A stretch of DNA of 64,000 nt from positions 31,200,758-31,264,757 of the forward strand of contig BSQZ01000001.1 in the NCBI GenBank assembly GCA_033239005.1, in the 5' to 3' direction. The DNA is from Lamellibrachia satsuma. Lineage: Eukaryota > Annelida > Polychaeta > Sabellida > Siboglinidae. This document shows positions 45,088 through 57,920 of the stretch, piece by piece (the stretch's first letter is position 1; each line of letters begins with the position of its first letter). The notes under the pieces are model-generated. The model had not been told where the DNA came from. It searched no databases and was given only the letters and a program-made list of their open reading frames with translations. The position numbers and the translations under genes were made by a program.

Positions 45088-46262
45088 TAGATTCGCCCCA
45101 TTTGAGCAGATAGCAGGTTCACCCCATTTGGGCAGAAAGGAGGTTCGTCCCATTTGGGCAGACCGGAGGTTCCCCACATTTGGGCAGACAGCTGGTTAAC
45201 CCCATTTGGACAGACAGCTGGTTCACCCCATTTGGGCATACAGGAGGTTCACCCCATTTGGGTAGGCAGCTGGTTCACCACATGTGGGCAAACAATTGGT
45301 TCACCCCATTTGGGCAGAAAGGATGTTCACCACATTTGGGCAAACAGCAGGTTCATCCTATTTGGGCAGAAAGGATGTTCATCCCATTTGGGCAGATAGC
45401 AGGTTCACTCCATTTGGACAGAAAGGAGGTTCATCCAATTTGGGTAGACAGCTGGTTCACCCCATTTGGATGGACAGCTGGTTCACCCCATTTGGATGGA
45501 CAGCTGGTTCACCCCATTTGGACGGACAGGAGGTTCACCCCATTTGGGCAGAAAGGAGGTTGCCCCGTTTGGACAGACAGGAGGTTCACCACATTTGGGC
45601 AAACAGCAGGTTCATACCATTTGGGCAGACAGGAGGTTCACCCCATTTGGGCAGAAAGGAGGTTGCCCCGTTTGGACAGACAGGAGGTTCACCACATTTG
45701 GGCAAACAGCAGGTTCATACCATTTGGGCAGACAGGAGGTTCACCTCATTTGGGCAGAAAGGAGGTTCATCCAATTTGGGTAGACAGCTGGTTCACCCAT
45801 TTTTGGACAGACAGCTGGTTCATCCCATTTGGGCATACAGGAGGTTCACCCCATTTGGGTAGACAGCTGGTTCACCACATTTGGGCAAACAGTTGGTTCA
45901 CCCCATTTGGGCAGAAAGGAGGTTCACCACATTTGGGCAAACAGCAGGTTCATACCATTTGGGCAGACAGGAGGTTCACCCTATTTGGGCAGACAGCTAG
46001 TTAACCCCATTTGGACAGACAGCTGGTTCACCCCATTTGGGCATACAGGAGGTTCACCCCATTTGGGCATACAGGAGGTTCACCCCATTTGGGTAGACAG
46101 CTGGTTCACCACATGTGGGCAAACAATTGGTTCACCCCATTTGGGCAGAAAGGATGTTCACCACATTTGGGCAAACAACAGGTTCATCCTATTTGGGCAG
46201 AAAGGATGTTCATCCCATTTGGGCAGACAGGAGGTTCACCCTATTTGCAGATAGAAGGTTTG
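45088..46262. repeat. 26-bp minisatellite with higher-order structure, about 45 copies
   Basis: The unit is CAGGAGGTTCACCCCATTTG plus GGCAGA. Long blocks are duplicated: the rare CATGTGGGCAAACAATTGG unit is at 45281 and 46112 (831 apart) within matching neighbours, and the rare TTGCCCCGTTTGG unit is at 45560 and 45663. No stops occur on the plus strand, giving a 274-codon frame with peptide period 26 that is not a gene. Confidence 0.97.
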
Positions 46263-47644
46263 CTCCCCTCAGAGAAGTTCTGTTGGATTCTCTCAGTGTT
46301 TGGGCTGATCTAATGGTCCCTAAACCTGCCCTGTCCCTGCCACATAAACACAACCACATGTTGTTATGGTTATTTCCTTGTTTACTTCCTGATATCCCAA
46401 ATCTTCCCTTGTCACACCTCCCAGTGTCCCCTCTGTCCCTCTTCCCTGATACTGATTGCCCACTTGGGATCAGTAGATATCCATTGGCACCAATGCTTCC
46501 ACTCAAGTACACAGCTTGTTGGTCTTAATGACTGTTATCTCTGCCTGCCAAGCCACAATTTGGCAGTAACACCCATTGACCCATATCTGATGAGGTAACA
46601 GTGGTCTGTTGTGTCTGCCTGAAAGCTTTCTTAACTAAGATATCATCATTGCCCATTGGCCGCTGATGTCACTGAACGTGGTCCCTTCTGTTTGTTCGGC
46701 AGTGGTGTCTTTTAGTTGGCCACGTTCCCGCATGAATGCAACACCTCCGTTCTATTTCTAGAAGTCAACACGCTGTCGTTTCCATAGGAACACAGGCAAA
46801 CAAACACAGAACTTTCCCGTCGGTTACTGTCTGGTCATTCAGCCCAGTTGTGCGGCTACGAATTTGACCTCGCCTATCTTAAATGCATTTCAGTGCATCT
46901 ATTCAAAACCTTCGCCAGAGATATATACAGCAATGAAACAGAATTATCGTTGTCTGTATAGTGCGCACATAATTGGCTGTGAAGTTGAATTGGTTCGGTT
47001 CGCTTTCTCCGGCGTAATTGTACAGAGTTGGCAACGGTGCTGATCGAATTCGGAGTCACTTTAAATAGACCTTTAAGTGGGAAATCGCTTGACCACAATC
47101 TCAACATATACAAGTGACCGATTGACTGCCCAGCCACGAGCATACAACAGGCAAAGGTCAATATTGATCCGAAAAGTCAACCCAAAAGCCATTACAGGGA
47201 ATTGACTTATCTATGCCAACTGGGGCCCACTGTTTCATGTATGGCGTTAACTTGACGTGACCTAGGGGTCAAGAGCCTCTGTTATGGGTTCGGCTGTCAC
47301 TCATATCACGAGTAATTTCCGATTTGACCATTCTAGCGTGCGAGGTCACTGCAAAAGGAGAATCTTATCTACCTGTAGCAGCATCTGTATGCTTGAGAAA
47401 TGTCAGCCACTTTTGTGGCCGACCCTGATGATTCCTATATGTATCTCATGCGTAGGGGTTGACGCACTAGGGCATCAACAACACGAGTGATGTAAACTGC
47501 AGCCCAACAAGCCTGAGGCAGTGCTTAAAGTTATATCTATTACGTCACCAGTTTCACAGCTGATATAAGCGTGCCTATAAACAGTTGTGTCCAGTGTGTG
47601 TTCGCGTAATAATCTGAGGAAACTGATCTGTTGAGGCACTTAGG
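46263..47644. other. Non-coding stretch
   Basis: 46263-46640 is unique with no domain. The rest includes the candidate regulatory segment listed next. Confidence 0.5.
46640..47220. promoter_or_regulatory. Candidate regulatory or conserved non-coding segment
   Basis: Complex, CpG-retaining single-copy sequence (for example CCTTCGCCAG, GGTTCGGTTCGC, CTCCGGCGTAATTG, CCGATTGACTGCC) with no readable protein. Inference from composition only. Confidence 0.28.
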
Positions 47645-47880
47645 GGCTTTGTAAATATTTTAAAAATCCAGTAATAAAAAAAGTGGGTGGGTGGGTCAAG
47701 GTTCTGCTTGGTTCATCACCCAAAAAATTATCTACTTTCCATTCATTGCATTGGCATGCATGTTCAGTGCTACCAATTTTATTTTTTAATCCTTTTTTGT
47801 GTTTTGGATAGGGTGTGGGTGGGTGGGATCAGTCCTGTAATTTTTTTATCTATGAAGCCCCTTTGTTAGACAAGACAATT
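47645..47880 (+). repeat. Dispersed repeat, copy 1 of a two-copy family
   Basis: Shares an order of motifs with 53665-53920: GGCTTTGTAAAT, GGGTCAAGG, a T-rich CAATTTT block, a TTTTTGTGTTTTGGA-like block with GGGTTG/GGGTGTG, then AAGCCC/AAACCC. Similarity is patchy and was judged by eye. Confidence 0.4.
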
Positions 47881-48655
47881 ATAATACCTTTCTCATTTGT
47901 TTTCATACATCCAAATGGACCCTTGATCAACCCTCCAACATCCATTGTTTTATATTCACAAAGCCTATTCAGAGTTGATATTTTAGTAGGTATTTGGTAT
48001 TTCTTCCAAAAGTGTCATTCATACAGAAAAATGCCAGTTAACATTGCAAAGTTAACATTAGATTTATCATCCGTTTTCTCTATTAGTGGTATTTCTCACT
48101 TATGTTGCCCGAGTCATTAACTAAATAGCCATCCTTGGTCAGTACAGGATGGTCATCTGAGGCAGAGGCTAATGGCCAGCAGTGGTCAAAGGAAATTACT
48201 GGTCAGGTGTGATGACCTTGTAAACTGACCATTAGTCCATATATAGATGACTGCTTGGACAGCGTTAATGATTATATTTATGCCCACTGTGAGTGTAGTT
48301 ACCATTCACATATAATATTCATACAACCTGGTAATAACAGAGTTCACCTGCTCATTAAACTGTCCAGGCCAACGGACGTTTCATCTAAATAAGTCATCTT
48401 GAAGTTGAAGCTTGTTAAATCTTGTTAAAAAAAACATTTTGTCTTGTTAAATTGTTTTTAAATGGAAAATGGACAAACTTGTAATAAGAGATTGTTGCTC
48501 TTTGGTGGAACATAGTGTGCCAATTATTGTAAATGTAGGGAACTATTTCTTGTATGTATGCCACGTTTTTAGTTATGTAACGTTTATGTGATGCAAACAA
48601 ATGTGAAATGTCTGAGTGTTAACTCACTGACAGAAATTAATGATGGACAGCAATT
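47881..48655. other. Non-coding, nothing recognised
   Basis: Unique. CTTGTTAAATCTTGTTAAA at about 48412-48430 resembles the retrotransposon tail, but no 3' UTR sequence is attached. Confidence 0.45.
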
Positions 48656-48726
48656 TCTTGGAGACACTGACATCTTGGAGACACTGACATCTTGGAGACG
48701 CTGACATCTTGGAGACGCTGACATCC
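48656..48726. repeat. 17-bp repeat, 4 copies
   Basis: The unit is CTTGGAGACACTGACAT with an ACA/ACG variant switch halfway. Confidence 0.94.
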
Positions 48727-49176
48727 AAGTAATTAAGAGAGAGCAATGACTTACCTGTGGTTATCTGCACCTGTAATTTACCTGTCTGACACTGGTCTAG
48801 TAATTATAAACACAGCAATAAAGTCAATGCCAGTGTCCTCGTACAAGAGGACAAGTCAGAACATTGTTGGACACCCATCGAGATGGTTTTACTAGATAAT
48901 GGGTTGATATCGTGAGTCTTAATGTTAAATTCCTTGACAGGGGGTGTCCTTGATATAAGACCTGGGCCATCTTCAAATTGCAGCATTGTGTCCTGATTGG
49001 TTATTTTACATAATAAACCATTATTCAAAGTGACTCAAATTGTTACGAATCATGGCTTCTTATTGGGCAGTCTGTGGACGTAATGTTGGTGTGTTACCAT
49101 AAAAAAGAATATCTCCCTAAAAAATTCCTAATGAAATGTTTCTTTTAAAAAGACCACTGTTATTACCTTGTAGTGC
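48727..49176. other. Non-coding, nothing recognised
   Basis: Unique sequence. Confidence 0.5.
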
Positions 49177-49330
49177 TCTTTTATTTGTTGCCTACATTCA
49201 TGAAGAAAGCCTACTTTTTATTTGCTGCCTACATTCATGAAGAAAGCCTACTTTTTATTTGCTGCCTACCTTCCGAAGGCCTACTTTTTATTTGCTGCCT
49301 ACTTTCACGAAGAAGGCCTACTTTTTATTT
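49177..49330. repeat. 37-bp repeat, about 4 copies
   Basis: TTTATTTGCTGCCTAC recurs at 49180, 49217, 49254, 49287 and (partial) 49324. One unit is 4 bp shorter. Confidence 0.93.
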
Positions 49331-51095
49331 GCCATAATGATCATGATTTAGCGGGATCATCCTCTCGGCCAAGGGCTTCTGACTACATCAGTACCCTTGT
49401 CACATCGACCTTGTTCAGTTGCTGTGTTAACCAATGGGATTGCTTGCTGGAATCTACGGGGCATGCATATGGGAACTTAACTTTAATTGGTTGTGGACCT
49501 GTCTCGTTGGTCAGATTGGTAATGATAGGCATTTCCTGGAATCACTCTTTGAAGTTTGGGCATTGTCACGTCTCAGCATCTGGTACCCAGAAACATGTCA
49601 ACTAAGACAGTTTGTTTTTGACGAAGTACAAGTGGTATAACCACTTCCTTACTTTGTGTAGGATTATGATGAATGGGGGGTAGTTTACCTAAAACAGGGG
49701 TTTGGACAGTGGTCAGTGAAAATAAATAAGGTTGACCTGTTTGTCTTCCCGGGTCAGTGACAGATCCAGGCACCCTTTAAGTGGGTCAACATCTCGGTGA
49801 TATACGTGCACTCCTCTCACTTGGTCACTGAATCAGGTCGTGTAAATATGAACTTTAGACTTAGAAATATCGTGTGTCAGCAAAATGCTCAGACCATGTT
49901 TTGTTTGCACCGGTTTATACCTTTCTATTGTATTTCAAAATGGTGCCTGGTTTGGCACCACACTGGTGCATCTGATTTCTAAATATTGTACAGCACTAGC
50001 CCGTGTTTTCACTTGTCAGATGAATCGTTATGCAACTCATAAAGTGAAATTACATAAGTTATTTTTTTCCTCTGCGTTGAATGGACAGTACTCTCGGCGG
50101 TTTTTGTTTTCTGGTCAGTGTTGGGGTCAACTAAAAAAACAGGTCAAAATGTGTTACCTTGATATTTTCTAGTAGTATCTAATTGAAAATACATTATTTA
50201 TCAGTGTCGTCTAGTTAAGTGCAAAAGTACCAGTTGTGCGATTTACACGAATGAATGCGAACATTTGGGCATTTTTTTATACTTGTGATTGTGTGTTAGG
50301 TTTTGCCGCCTGCAATCGTTAATGTGTGCTCTACTGAAGGTCATGGCATGGATCCAGGAAAAGTTACTGCCAGTCAGTATACCTGGATCAGATTGAGGTC
50401 AGATTGAGGTCACCTGGACTAGATACAGGATGCATAGGATGCAGATCATTCTGGTTCTTGTGTTGTCAGGTTATCAGAAGGACTTAGTGTCTAGTCAACT
50501 CGAGTCTGTGACAAGAATATTACTACATGTCAGAAAAATCATTCCGGTCTACCAAACTTGCACTAGGACAATTCAGGTTCTTTTACCGTGCTATAGGGTG
50601 GACCCCCTGCAGGGTGTACTGGGTCCATCTCCACAGGGACATTGATTTTGGGTCATGATTCAGAGATGTTTTCATTTGGTTTTCGTCTGGGTCGAAATTA
50701 TCCAGTCTGTTTAACATGAAAGGGACAATAGATAAATGGCTATTTGGACTGAAGATCGAGTGCTTAGATGGCAGCTATGCAATTCTTATGTCTGGTCTAC
50801 TGTGAATGGTTCTGTCTCGTTTGACAATTGTGCAGCGTCCAACCGTCCATATTGCTATGTCATATAATGTGTATGTTGCTGGATGAACTTGGCAGTATGA
50901 CAAATGAGTGTTTATTAAGAACACACACACTTGGTATTGTAGTTGTAAATACCAGGATGAATACCAAAGAACTTGGGACGCCATCTGGATCTCTCTCATA
51001 AAACTTGCATTTTGTCACTTGGAGCTTCTGTTGCACAGAGATATTTGAGCCTTGTTGTGGGGTGACAGGAGGTCGGAGGTAGGTCCTAAAAAATT
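49331..51095. other. Non-coding, nothing recognised
   Basis: Unique sequence. Frames of 60 to 95 codons show no domain. A short CAGATTGAGGT duplication lies near 50390. Confidence 0.5.
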
Positions 51096-51475
51096 GGTGG
51101 GAGGTTGGCTCCCAAAACAGGTCGGAAATGGGAGGTTGGCTCCCAAAACAGGTCGGAGATTGGAGGTTGGCTCCCAAAACAGGTCGGAGATGGGAGGTTG
51201 GCTCCCAAAACTGGTCGGAGATGGGAGGTTGGCTCCCAAAACAGGTCGGAGATGGGGAGGTTGGCTCCCTAAACAGGTGGGAGGTTGGCTCCTAAAACAG
51301 GTGGGAGATGGGAGGTTGGCTCCCAAAACAGGTCACAGATGGGAGGTTGGCTCCCAAAACAGGTCACAGATGGGAGGTTGGCTCCCAAAACAGGTCACAG
51401 ATGGGAGGTTGGCTCCCAAAACAGGTCACAGATGGGAGGTTGGCTACCAAAACAGGTCACAGATGGGAGGCTGGG
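51096..51475. repeat. 31-bp minisatellite, about 12 copies in two blocks
   Basis: The unit contains GATGGGAGGTTGGCTCCCAA and AACAGGTC. Left copies carry GGTCGGAGAT and right copies carry GGTCACAGAT, again a two-block structure. Confidence 0.96.
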
Positions 51476-52384
51476 AACCCTGCCACAAACTCCTTCCTAG
51501 TATGAGAAGTGATACCATTGCATGGACTGGACACAGTATGATTAGCACGGATGAGAATACTACATAGTATACTTGGAGCCTAGCACCTCAGATGTTCTAT
51601 TCCCAGTTCATTTCACCCACAGACATGATCATTCCGTCTCACTAGCCTCAATATGACTGATCATCGAGACAGAGTAAAAAAACAGCCAGGCACAAAAAGC
51701 GCCCACCAATCGACTGATCGATAAATGTTCGTGCACAGAATGTGGGTGCGTAGTTTTATCACCACTCTGTCAAAATGTGCCGTGATCGAGCACCAGTCAT
51801 TAATGCAGAATTCATACCAGTTGTTTGCTTGACAACATGCCTTGTGCCTTCTTGAAAGCCTTTGAAGGCCACAGTGTCAGCGTTGGGAGGGAAGTGAAAT
51901 GTTGACGTGTGTTGTCGTGACACTGACAGTATGTTGACACCGTAGTGATGTAATGTTTACTCGATAATCCAAGTGTGTTATTGGTTCAATAGTGTTGTGA
52001 CTGGAGAATGTTTTGTGAGGTCAACACCAGGTGGAGTAGTCTTGCTAAGTGTGGGTCAGTGTGCCTCCGAATCCGTTGCTGGCAGTTTAATGTTAGCCAA
52101 CGTTTTTTCGGTTTTAGAAATAAAATGTTTACACTTGTTCTTACGCATAAACACTAAGTTGCATTCAATCAACATACCATATGTTGCCTAATATATGCAC
52201 ACTTCATACATTTAGACACAAGCTTTTGAAAGGCTTCAGTAATAGAAATGTGATAATTATTTGGAACTGTCAAATTTAGCTTAACATTAAATTAAAGTTC
52301 ATTCTCAATTGATATAGCTCATCGTAAATCAGGTTCAAAAGTAAGTTTTCACGAAATGCGTCTGAAACGAAAAAATCTAATTGA
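51476..52384. other. Non-coding, nothing recognised
   Basis: Unique. 52310-52380 (GTCTGAAACGAAAAAATC, TAATTGAGGAGAGACC) resembles the right flank of dispersed element copy A, so a further fragment is possible. Confidence 0.4.
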
Positions 52385-52447
52385 GGAGAGACCATTGAAT
52401 TGATGAGAGACCATTGAATTGATGAGAGACCATTGAATTGATGAGAC
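52385..52447. repeat. 19-bp repeat, 3 copies
   Basis: The unit is GAGAGACCATTGAATTGAT. It lies at the end of the possible fragment of the dispersed element. Confidence 0.92.
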
Positions 52448-52541
52448 CGTTAAAACATTCTTTTCCAATAAACTACAAAGTTTGGTACCTTCCTGGCTAC
52501 TTCAGTCAACAGGAACTCCTGGCTGGCCTCGGTTATTATCA

Positions 52542-52675
52542 ACACTGTTGGTCAGTCTACCACCTTCATCAGCACCATTGGTCAGTCTATCACCTTCATC
52601 AGCACTACTGGTCACTCTATCACCTTCATCAGCACCATTGGTCAGTCTATCACTTTCATCAGCACCATTGGTATG
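52542..52675. repeat. 30-bp repeat, 4-5 copies
   Basis: The unit contains TTGGTCAGTCTATCACCTTC and ATCAGCACCA. As 30 is divisible by three, one peptide repeats in frame, but no start, domain or context supports a gene. Confidence 0.94.
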
Positions 52676-53297
52676 GCCTTGAAATAGATATCATAATTAT
52701 GACCTGTCTCACTGACTAGTCAAGGACACAGCTGACATAGCATGTGCAAAATAATCCCCTTGTCACTGATTACAGGGTAACTGTCATGGGCCCTGAAATT
52801 ACCGCAGGTAACATATTTATGTTGTATACCTAATATTTGAACAAAAATTATGGTTAAAAGCTACCAAATTATGTCAGTTACGATGAAAACTCATGTTGTC
52901 ATTAAATTGGTTGTTTAAAATATTTAGTAAAAACTTCAGTGAGAAATTGTGTGTGCGCGCATGTGCATGCATGAGTATGCATGATGCTGTGCATGCATCG
53001 TGCATGTGTGTAACACTTGTGTATTAATGATGTATCTGATCTTTATTTATGTTCCATATATTCATATATATATAATTTATTATATGTATATATTATTATT
53101 ATCTTTATCTTGCGAGGCAAAATGATGCCGACAATATATTATTTTCACACATTTACACATACAAGTTCATACAGAGGTCATATTTTTTAATACATTAAAG
53201 TTCCTTTTATTTATGATCCACAGACATTAATATAATTTATACGTGTAATTAATTACCTAAATATTTCTCCATCCATTATATATAATATATATATATA

Positions 53298-53337
<40 letters not shown>

Positions 53338-53664
53338 CACACACACATGTACTGTGCATATATAATATGACCTTGTGTGTGAACCTTGGCCTCCATAGTT
53401 CATCTGAAGCAAGTTGTACATGGGTAATCATCTTCCTGGCATCAGTCCTGCTCCAAGCTCAATTATTTGACCTTATTTCTACACCACTGGTCAGCTCTTC
53501 TATTCCAGACTGGGCAATCCCTTTTCTGGGTCTGACAGCTGTCAGTCAGTCATCCATTAGGACAGAGACCTCAACTAACTTGATTAAATTATCACATAAA
53601 TGTAGGTGTAAACAAAATAGTATGAACTGGTAAGTGCAGAATAAGTCCCCCAGCAAACCTCTCT
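52676..53664. other. Non-coding with several microsatellites
   Basis: There are GTGCATGCATG runs at 52950-53010, TA/TAT runs at 53058-53098 and 53278-53296, an (ACGC)n run at 53297-53336 and (AC)n to 53347. The 88-codon frame at 53367-53633 has no domain. Confidence 0.6.
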
Positions 53665-53920
53665 TGTTAAAGAGGCTTTGTAAATCAATAGAACAATTCC
53701 AATAATGTAAAATGTAATGGGTCAAGGGTCCACTTGGATTATAAAAAAATGGAAAGGTAAATCTTTTTCCGGTTTAAATTTTGCAATAATCTGCTCTTCT
53801 TTCACAGCATTAGCAATCCTCCAATTTTCTATTTTTGGGTTTGTTTTTGGACGGGGTTGTAGTTAGTTGGGTTATTGATGGATTATTGAATTTTTTATTC
53901 ATAAAACCCACAAAGTTTGA
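53665..53920 (+). repeat. Dispersed repeat, copy 2 of a two-copy family
   Basis: See 47645-47880 for the shared motif order. A T-rich GGGTTTGTTTTTGGACGGGG block is the clearest landmark. Confidence 0.4.
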
Positions 53921-53967
53921 TGATTTCTTTAATGGATTGTTCCAGCCAATGTGAGGATTGAGGAATG

Positions 53968-54735
53968 GGAGACTTTAGATGACTACTGTATGTTTGTCCT
54001 GGGAGACTCCTAGATGACCACTGTATGTTTGTCCTAGGAGACTCCTGCATGACCACTGTCTGTTTGTCCTGGGAGACTCCTAGATGACCACTGTCTGTTT
54101 GTCCTGGGAGGCTCCTGGATGACCACTGTCTGTTTGTCCTGGGAGACTCCTGGATGACCACTGTCTGTTTGTCCTGGGATACTCCTGGATGACCACTGTC
54201 TGTTTGTCCTGGGAGAATCCTAGATGACCACTGTCTGTTTGTCCTGGGATACTCCTGGATGACCACTGTCTGTTTGTCCTAGGAGACTCCTGGATGACCA
54301 CTGTATGTTTGTCCTTGGAGACTCCTAGATGACCACTGTCTGTTTGTCCTGGAAGACTCCTAGATGACCACTGTCTGTTTGTCCTGGAAGACTCCTAGAT
54401 GACCACTGTCTGTTTGTCCTGGGAGACTCCTAGATGACCACTGTCTGTTTGTCCTAGGAGACTCCTGGATGACCACTGTATGTTTGTCCTGGGAGACTCC
54501 TAGATGACCACTGTATGTTTGTCCTGGGAGACTCCTAGATGACCACTGTCTGTTTGTCCTGGAAGACTCCTAGATGACCACTGTCTGTTTGTCCTGGGAG
54601 ACTCCTAGATGACCACTGTTTGTTTGTCCTAGGAGACTCCTGGATGACCACTGTATGTTTGTCCTGGGAGACTCCTAGATGACCACTGTCTGTTTGTCCT
54701 GGAAGACTCCTAGATGACCACTGTATGTTTGTCCT
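53968..54735. repeat. 35-bp minisatellite, 22 copies
   Basis: The unit contains GATGACCACTGTCTGTTTGT and CCTGGGAGACTCCTA. TGTTTGTCCT recurs every 35 bases (54061, 54096, 54131). The variants (TATG/TCTG, GGGAG/GGAAG/AGGAG, TAG/TGG) recur in block order in the right half. Confidence 0.97.
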
Positions 54736-56390
54736 GCCCCTGACTAACATGTTTACACCTTCTCTGGCCATGCAACATGAAAGCTGTCATTAAAATAAGT
54801 GTAAAAGGTGAGATATGTGTCAACATTACTTGCCACTTTCAGGTGGGAAATGCCACTTTTTACCCTGGTTTCCTGCTTTTCAGATGAAATGTTGAAATTG
54901 TTTGATAAAATCTGTATATTTGTTGCACGCAAGGTCGTTATAGCCAAACGTCGATTCTTAGCATGTTCAAAACAACATGCTAAGTAAGACTCGATACAAG
55001 CAGATGTTGACACCTACAAAAATGTATAAATCATTTCACATTGGAAACATAATGGATCTGAATATCTTGGCGTCTGATGTCTGAAAAACAGGTTTTCTGC
55101 CAAGGCCAAGAGGTTTGGAAAAACATTGCAACATGTTTTCACATTTATTTTCTCCAACATGTTATGCAGGACAATTTGTTCTGTCATCACTACTAGTTGC
55201 GACAAATAAAGGAGAGTGTTTATAAGGCTAAAAAAGCCCTATTACAGTTATTACTGTATTTGAACCCGAAGTAATTACATATGTAAAATGTATAGTTTCA
55301 CGCCATCCCGCGTGATATGTTTGTGTCTTCATGATTGCTATGATTATTTCAATGTGCATAGCAACAGTTTATTTTTAGACACGTGTTGGCTAAAAATAGC
55401 CTCACAGAGCGGTGAAGGTGCGTTGGCGTGGTTGCATAGTACATGCGTTTGTATTTGTAATTTTCACTAGAGGCAGAATTTGCTAATTTGCTAAACAAGT
55501 CGCCTACGGCTGAACGAACTTTAGCTTATTGTGTTGCAACTTGCACCAACTGAGATAAGCTTGACATGGTGGGCCTTTCCACGTCTCACAGGGTATTCAG
55601 TGCTAGTTCCTTCCAGCCCAGTCAGATAGGAAGAATGCCAGGTCCACTTGTGTCCATGTGGTTTTCACTAGTGTCTACCCTAGTGTAGTATGTAGTGAAG
55701 TGAAAATACAGTCAAAAGCCCCTAGGTTAAAAGCACTCTGGGCCAAAAGGCCCTAGGTTAACAGCACTCAAGGTCAAATGCCCTCTTTTATACTGATCAA
55801 ATTGTCAAGTAATATTTAATGGTCAATAATTGCAGTATAACAAAACCATTTCAGTTACAGTCAAAGCCATTTCAACTCTGCAATCAGGGAATAAGGAATT
55901 GCAATCAGGGTAGATCTGGGAAACGTTGAATAAAAAGGCAAGCATACGTCTGAGCATTATTTTTAATGCTAACCGTGGAGATATTTGAAACTAAATGGGG
56001 CTTCTTCGTTAAGGTATTTTGACCTGGGGGGGTCTTGACCAGGATGTAGGGAGGTGTGGTAGGAGGTAAGGTTTAGGGTATGTGTTCCTGAAAGATGGAA
56101 GATTTTTTTTTGGTATCTCAGTGCCTGCATGGATAGGTCAGCTACAACAGAAAGATTCAGCAAATTAAGAATGCTTCAAGTTATCAGAGAACAAAGCCAT
56201 CATAAACCTGACCTATGGGTGAAGTAATTACTGGCTGGGATCTTAGGTGACAGTTCAGTGACATTCATGTCATGTCAGTTAACTGTACTCTCACCAGGAG
56301 GTCGGTTGATGGCGCTTCCAGGAAATGTTTCCTCACTGCGCTGTTGTTCCTGGGCAAGTGAAAGCAGAGAAACTGTCCAAGTGTCATCGG
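54736..56390. other. Non-coding, nothing recognised
   Basis: Unique. A two-copy CCCTAGGTTAA-type repeat lies at 55717-55785. No supported gene. Confidence 0.5.
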
Positions 56391-56730
56391 GAACATAACG
56401 ACTGTGGCATTGGGGACATACCGACTGTCTCATTAGAGACATACCGACTGTGGCATTGGGAACATATCGACTGTGGCATTGGGGTATATACCGACTGGCA
56501 TCAGGGCCATACCAACTGTGGCATCAGGGACATACCGACTGTGGCATCGGGGACATACCGACTGGGGCATCGGGGACATACCGACTGTGGCATCGGGGAC
56601 ATACCAACTATGGCATCGGGGACATACTGACTGTGGCATTGGGGTATATACCAACTGTGGTATCGGGGACATACTGACTGTGGCATCAGGGACATACCGA
56701 CTGTGGCATCGGGTACATACCAACTGTGGC
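56391..56730. repeat. 23-bp minisatellite, about 15 copies
   Basis: The unit is GACATACCGACTGTGGCATC plus GGG, with length variants that include GGGTATATACC. Confidence 0.96.
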
Positions 56731-57354
56731 GTGCTTTGGGAGGCAGTGGTTATGAGTTTGTTATCATTGTCATAAATTGCCGCTGTTGCTACTCACTATC
56801 ATCATCATCATCAAGTGTCACTGTTGTCAGTCATCATCATTATCAAGTGTTATTATCATTGCTATCATCATGTGATGATGATGTGGCCACTGGCAGTAAA
56901 GATTAATTATTTGATGATGATTATAATTATTATGTAAGTTAAATTTGTTTATTGCAGCAGCAAATTATGATGACGACAAGCATATTTTCGAACATGACAT
57001 AATTAATTGATGCAGTAATATAGTATCCCCCCTCCACCCCACCCCCCCCATCCTTGTGCCTGAGACAGAATGGATCATTGAACAGGTGGAGACTAAATCA
57101 AATCTTTCTCCTGTTAATTGTGACATGATATTATCTCAATGACTTAGGGTCTAAGTTTTTTTTTAAATGCATTGGAGCACTGACTACCAGTTAATTGTGG
57201 CTCCACCTTTCACAATCTCAGCTGTTTGTTACTGTGTTGACACTGACTTTCGCTGGTGACTGTCCATGGTGACTGTCAGCCGGTGACTGTCGGCCAGTGA
57301 CTGTTGGCTGCTGACTGACACCAACCCGCTTACTTTCAACCACTAACTTGTCTA
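56731..57354. other. Non-coding with CATCAT-rich tract
   Basis: ATCATCATC and AAGTGT.A repeats occupy about 56795-56885. A C run lies near 57027-57050. No supported gene. Confidence 0.55.
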
Positions 57355-57470
57355 CAACCTGTGTAACAAGAATGAACAATATTGCCACCCAAAGCCAAAC
57401 CTCCAGACGGCAAGTGGACAAGGTAGCCATTGACTTCCTGATTATTCATCTGTGTGTAACCCGCCCTTCT
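57355..57470 (-). mobile_element. Short 3' fragment of the non-LTR family
   Basis: On the minus strand this starts at AGAAGGGCGGGTTACA (end of ORF2), continues through CAATGGCTACCTTGTCCACT and TTGCCGTCTGGAGGTTTGGC, and ends with a diverged tail, TATTGTTCATTCTTGTTACA. The 5' end is a foldback (next entry). Confidence 0.88.
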
Positions 57471-57493
57471 GAGATAAAGAAGGGCGGGTTACA
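57455..57493 (-). repeat. 16-bp perfect foldback at the 5' end of the 57.4-kb fragment
   Basis: 57455-57470 is the exact reverse complement of 57478-57493, with a 7-base loop. The left arm is element sequence and the right arm is an inverted copy of it, located precisely where element homology stops. Confidence 0.88.
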
Positions 57494-57920
57494 ATCTAGG
57501 CTGCTTAATGATTGAACATTAGGATCTAGGCAGCTTTACGTTTAAACATACTGATCTGTCACCATGTGGTAATGATGTGGCCACACACATACATTTTAGA
57601 TGATCGTTTAAACGTAGCGATCGCTGTACTTTTAAACGTAACGATCTAGGCTGCTAAGATGCTGATGCAGTGTTTTTTTAATGACTAGATGCATTCCCAT
57701 AACATCAAAATAATCAAAACATACCTCCTGCATAGATGTACTTGGTTTTTCATGAGACTATTGATTTTGAAATGAAATATCTTATGTCGACGTTCGTGTG
57801 ATTTCAGCAGAGATGCTTATCGTGCGCAGGTTTGGTTTTTATGTTTCATTTGGTGAAGCAGCTTGCTTAGATCGTTCGTGGAAATGTGATCTTGTGGATC
57901 CAGTTGCTGCCAATGTGGAA
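57494..57920. other. Non-coding, short degenerate repetition
   Basis: TAGGCTGCTT, TTTAAACGTA and CGATC motifs recur loosely at 57500-57660. Otherwise unique. Confidence 0.45.

Noticed and set aside
45180..46004. 274-codon plus-strand reading frame rich in Trp, Phe, Gly and His
   Set aside because: A stop-free 26-bp array; the three frames give permutations of the same peptide, so openness follows from the unit and not from selection.
48405..48455. Retrotransposon tail (TTGTTAAATCTTGTTAAA)
   Set aside because: It matches the tail unit of the 833-3810 element, but none of the 3' UTR is attached, so it could be chance in AT-rich DNA.
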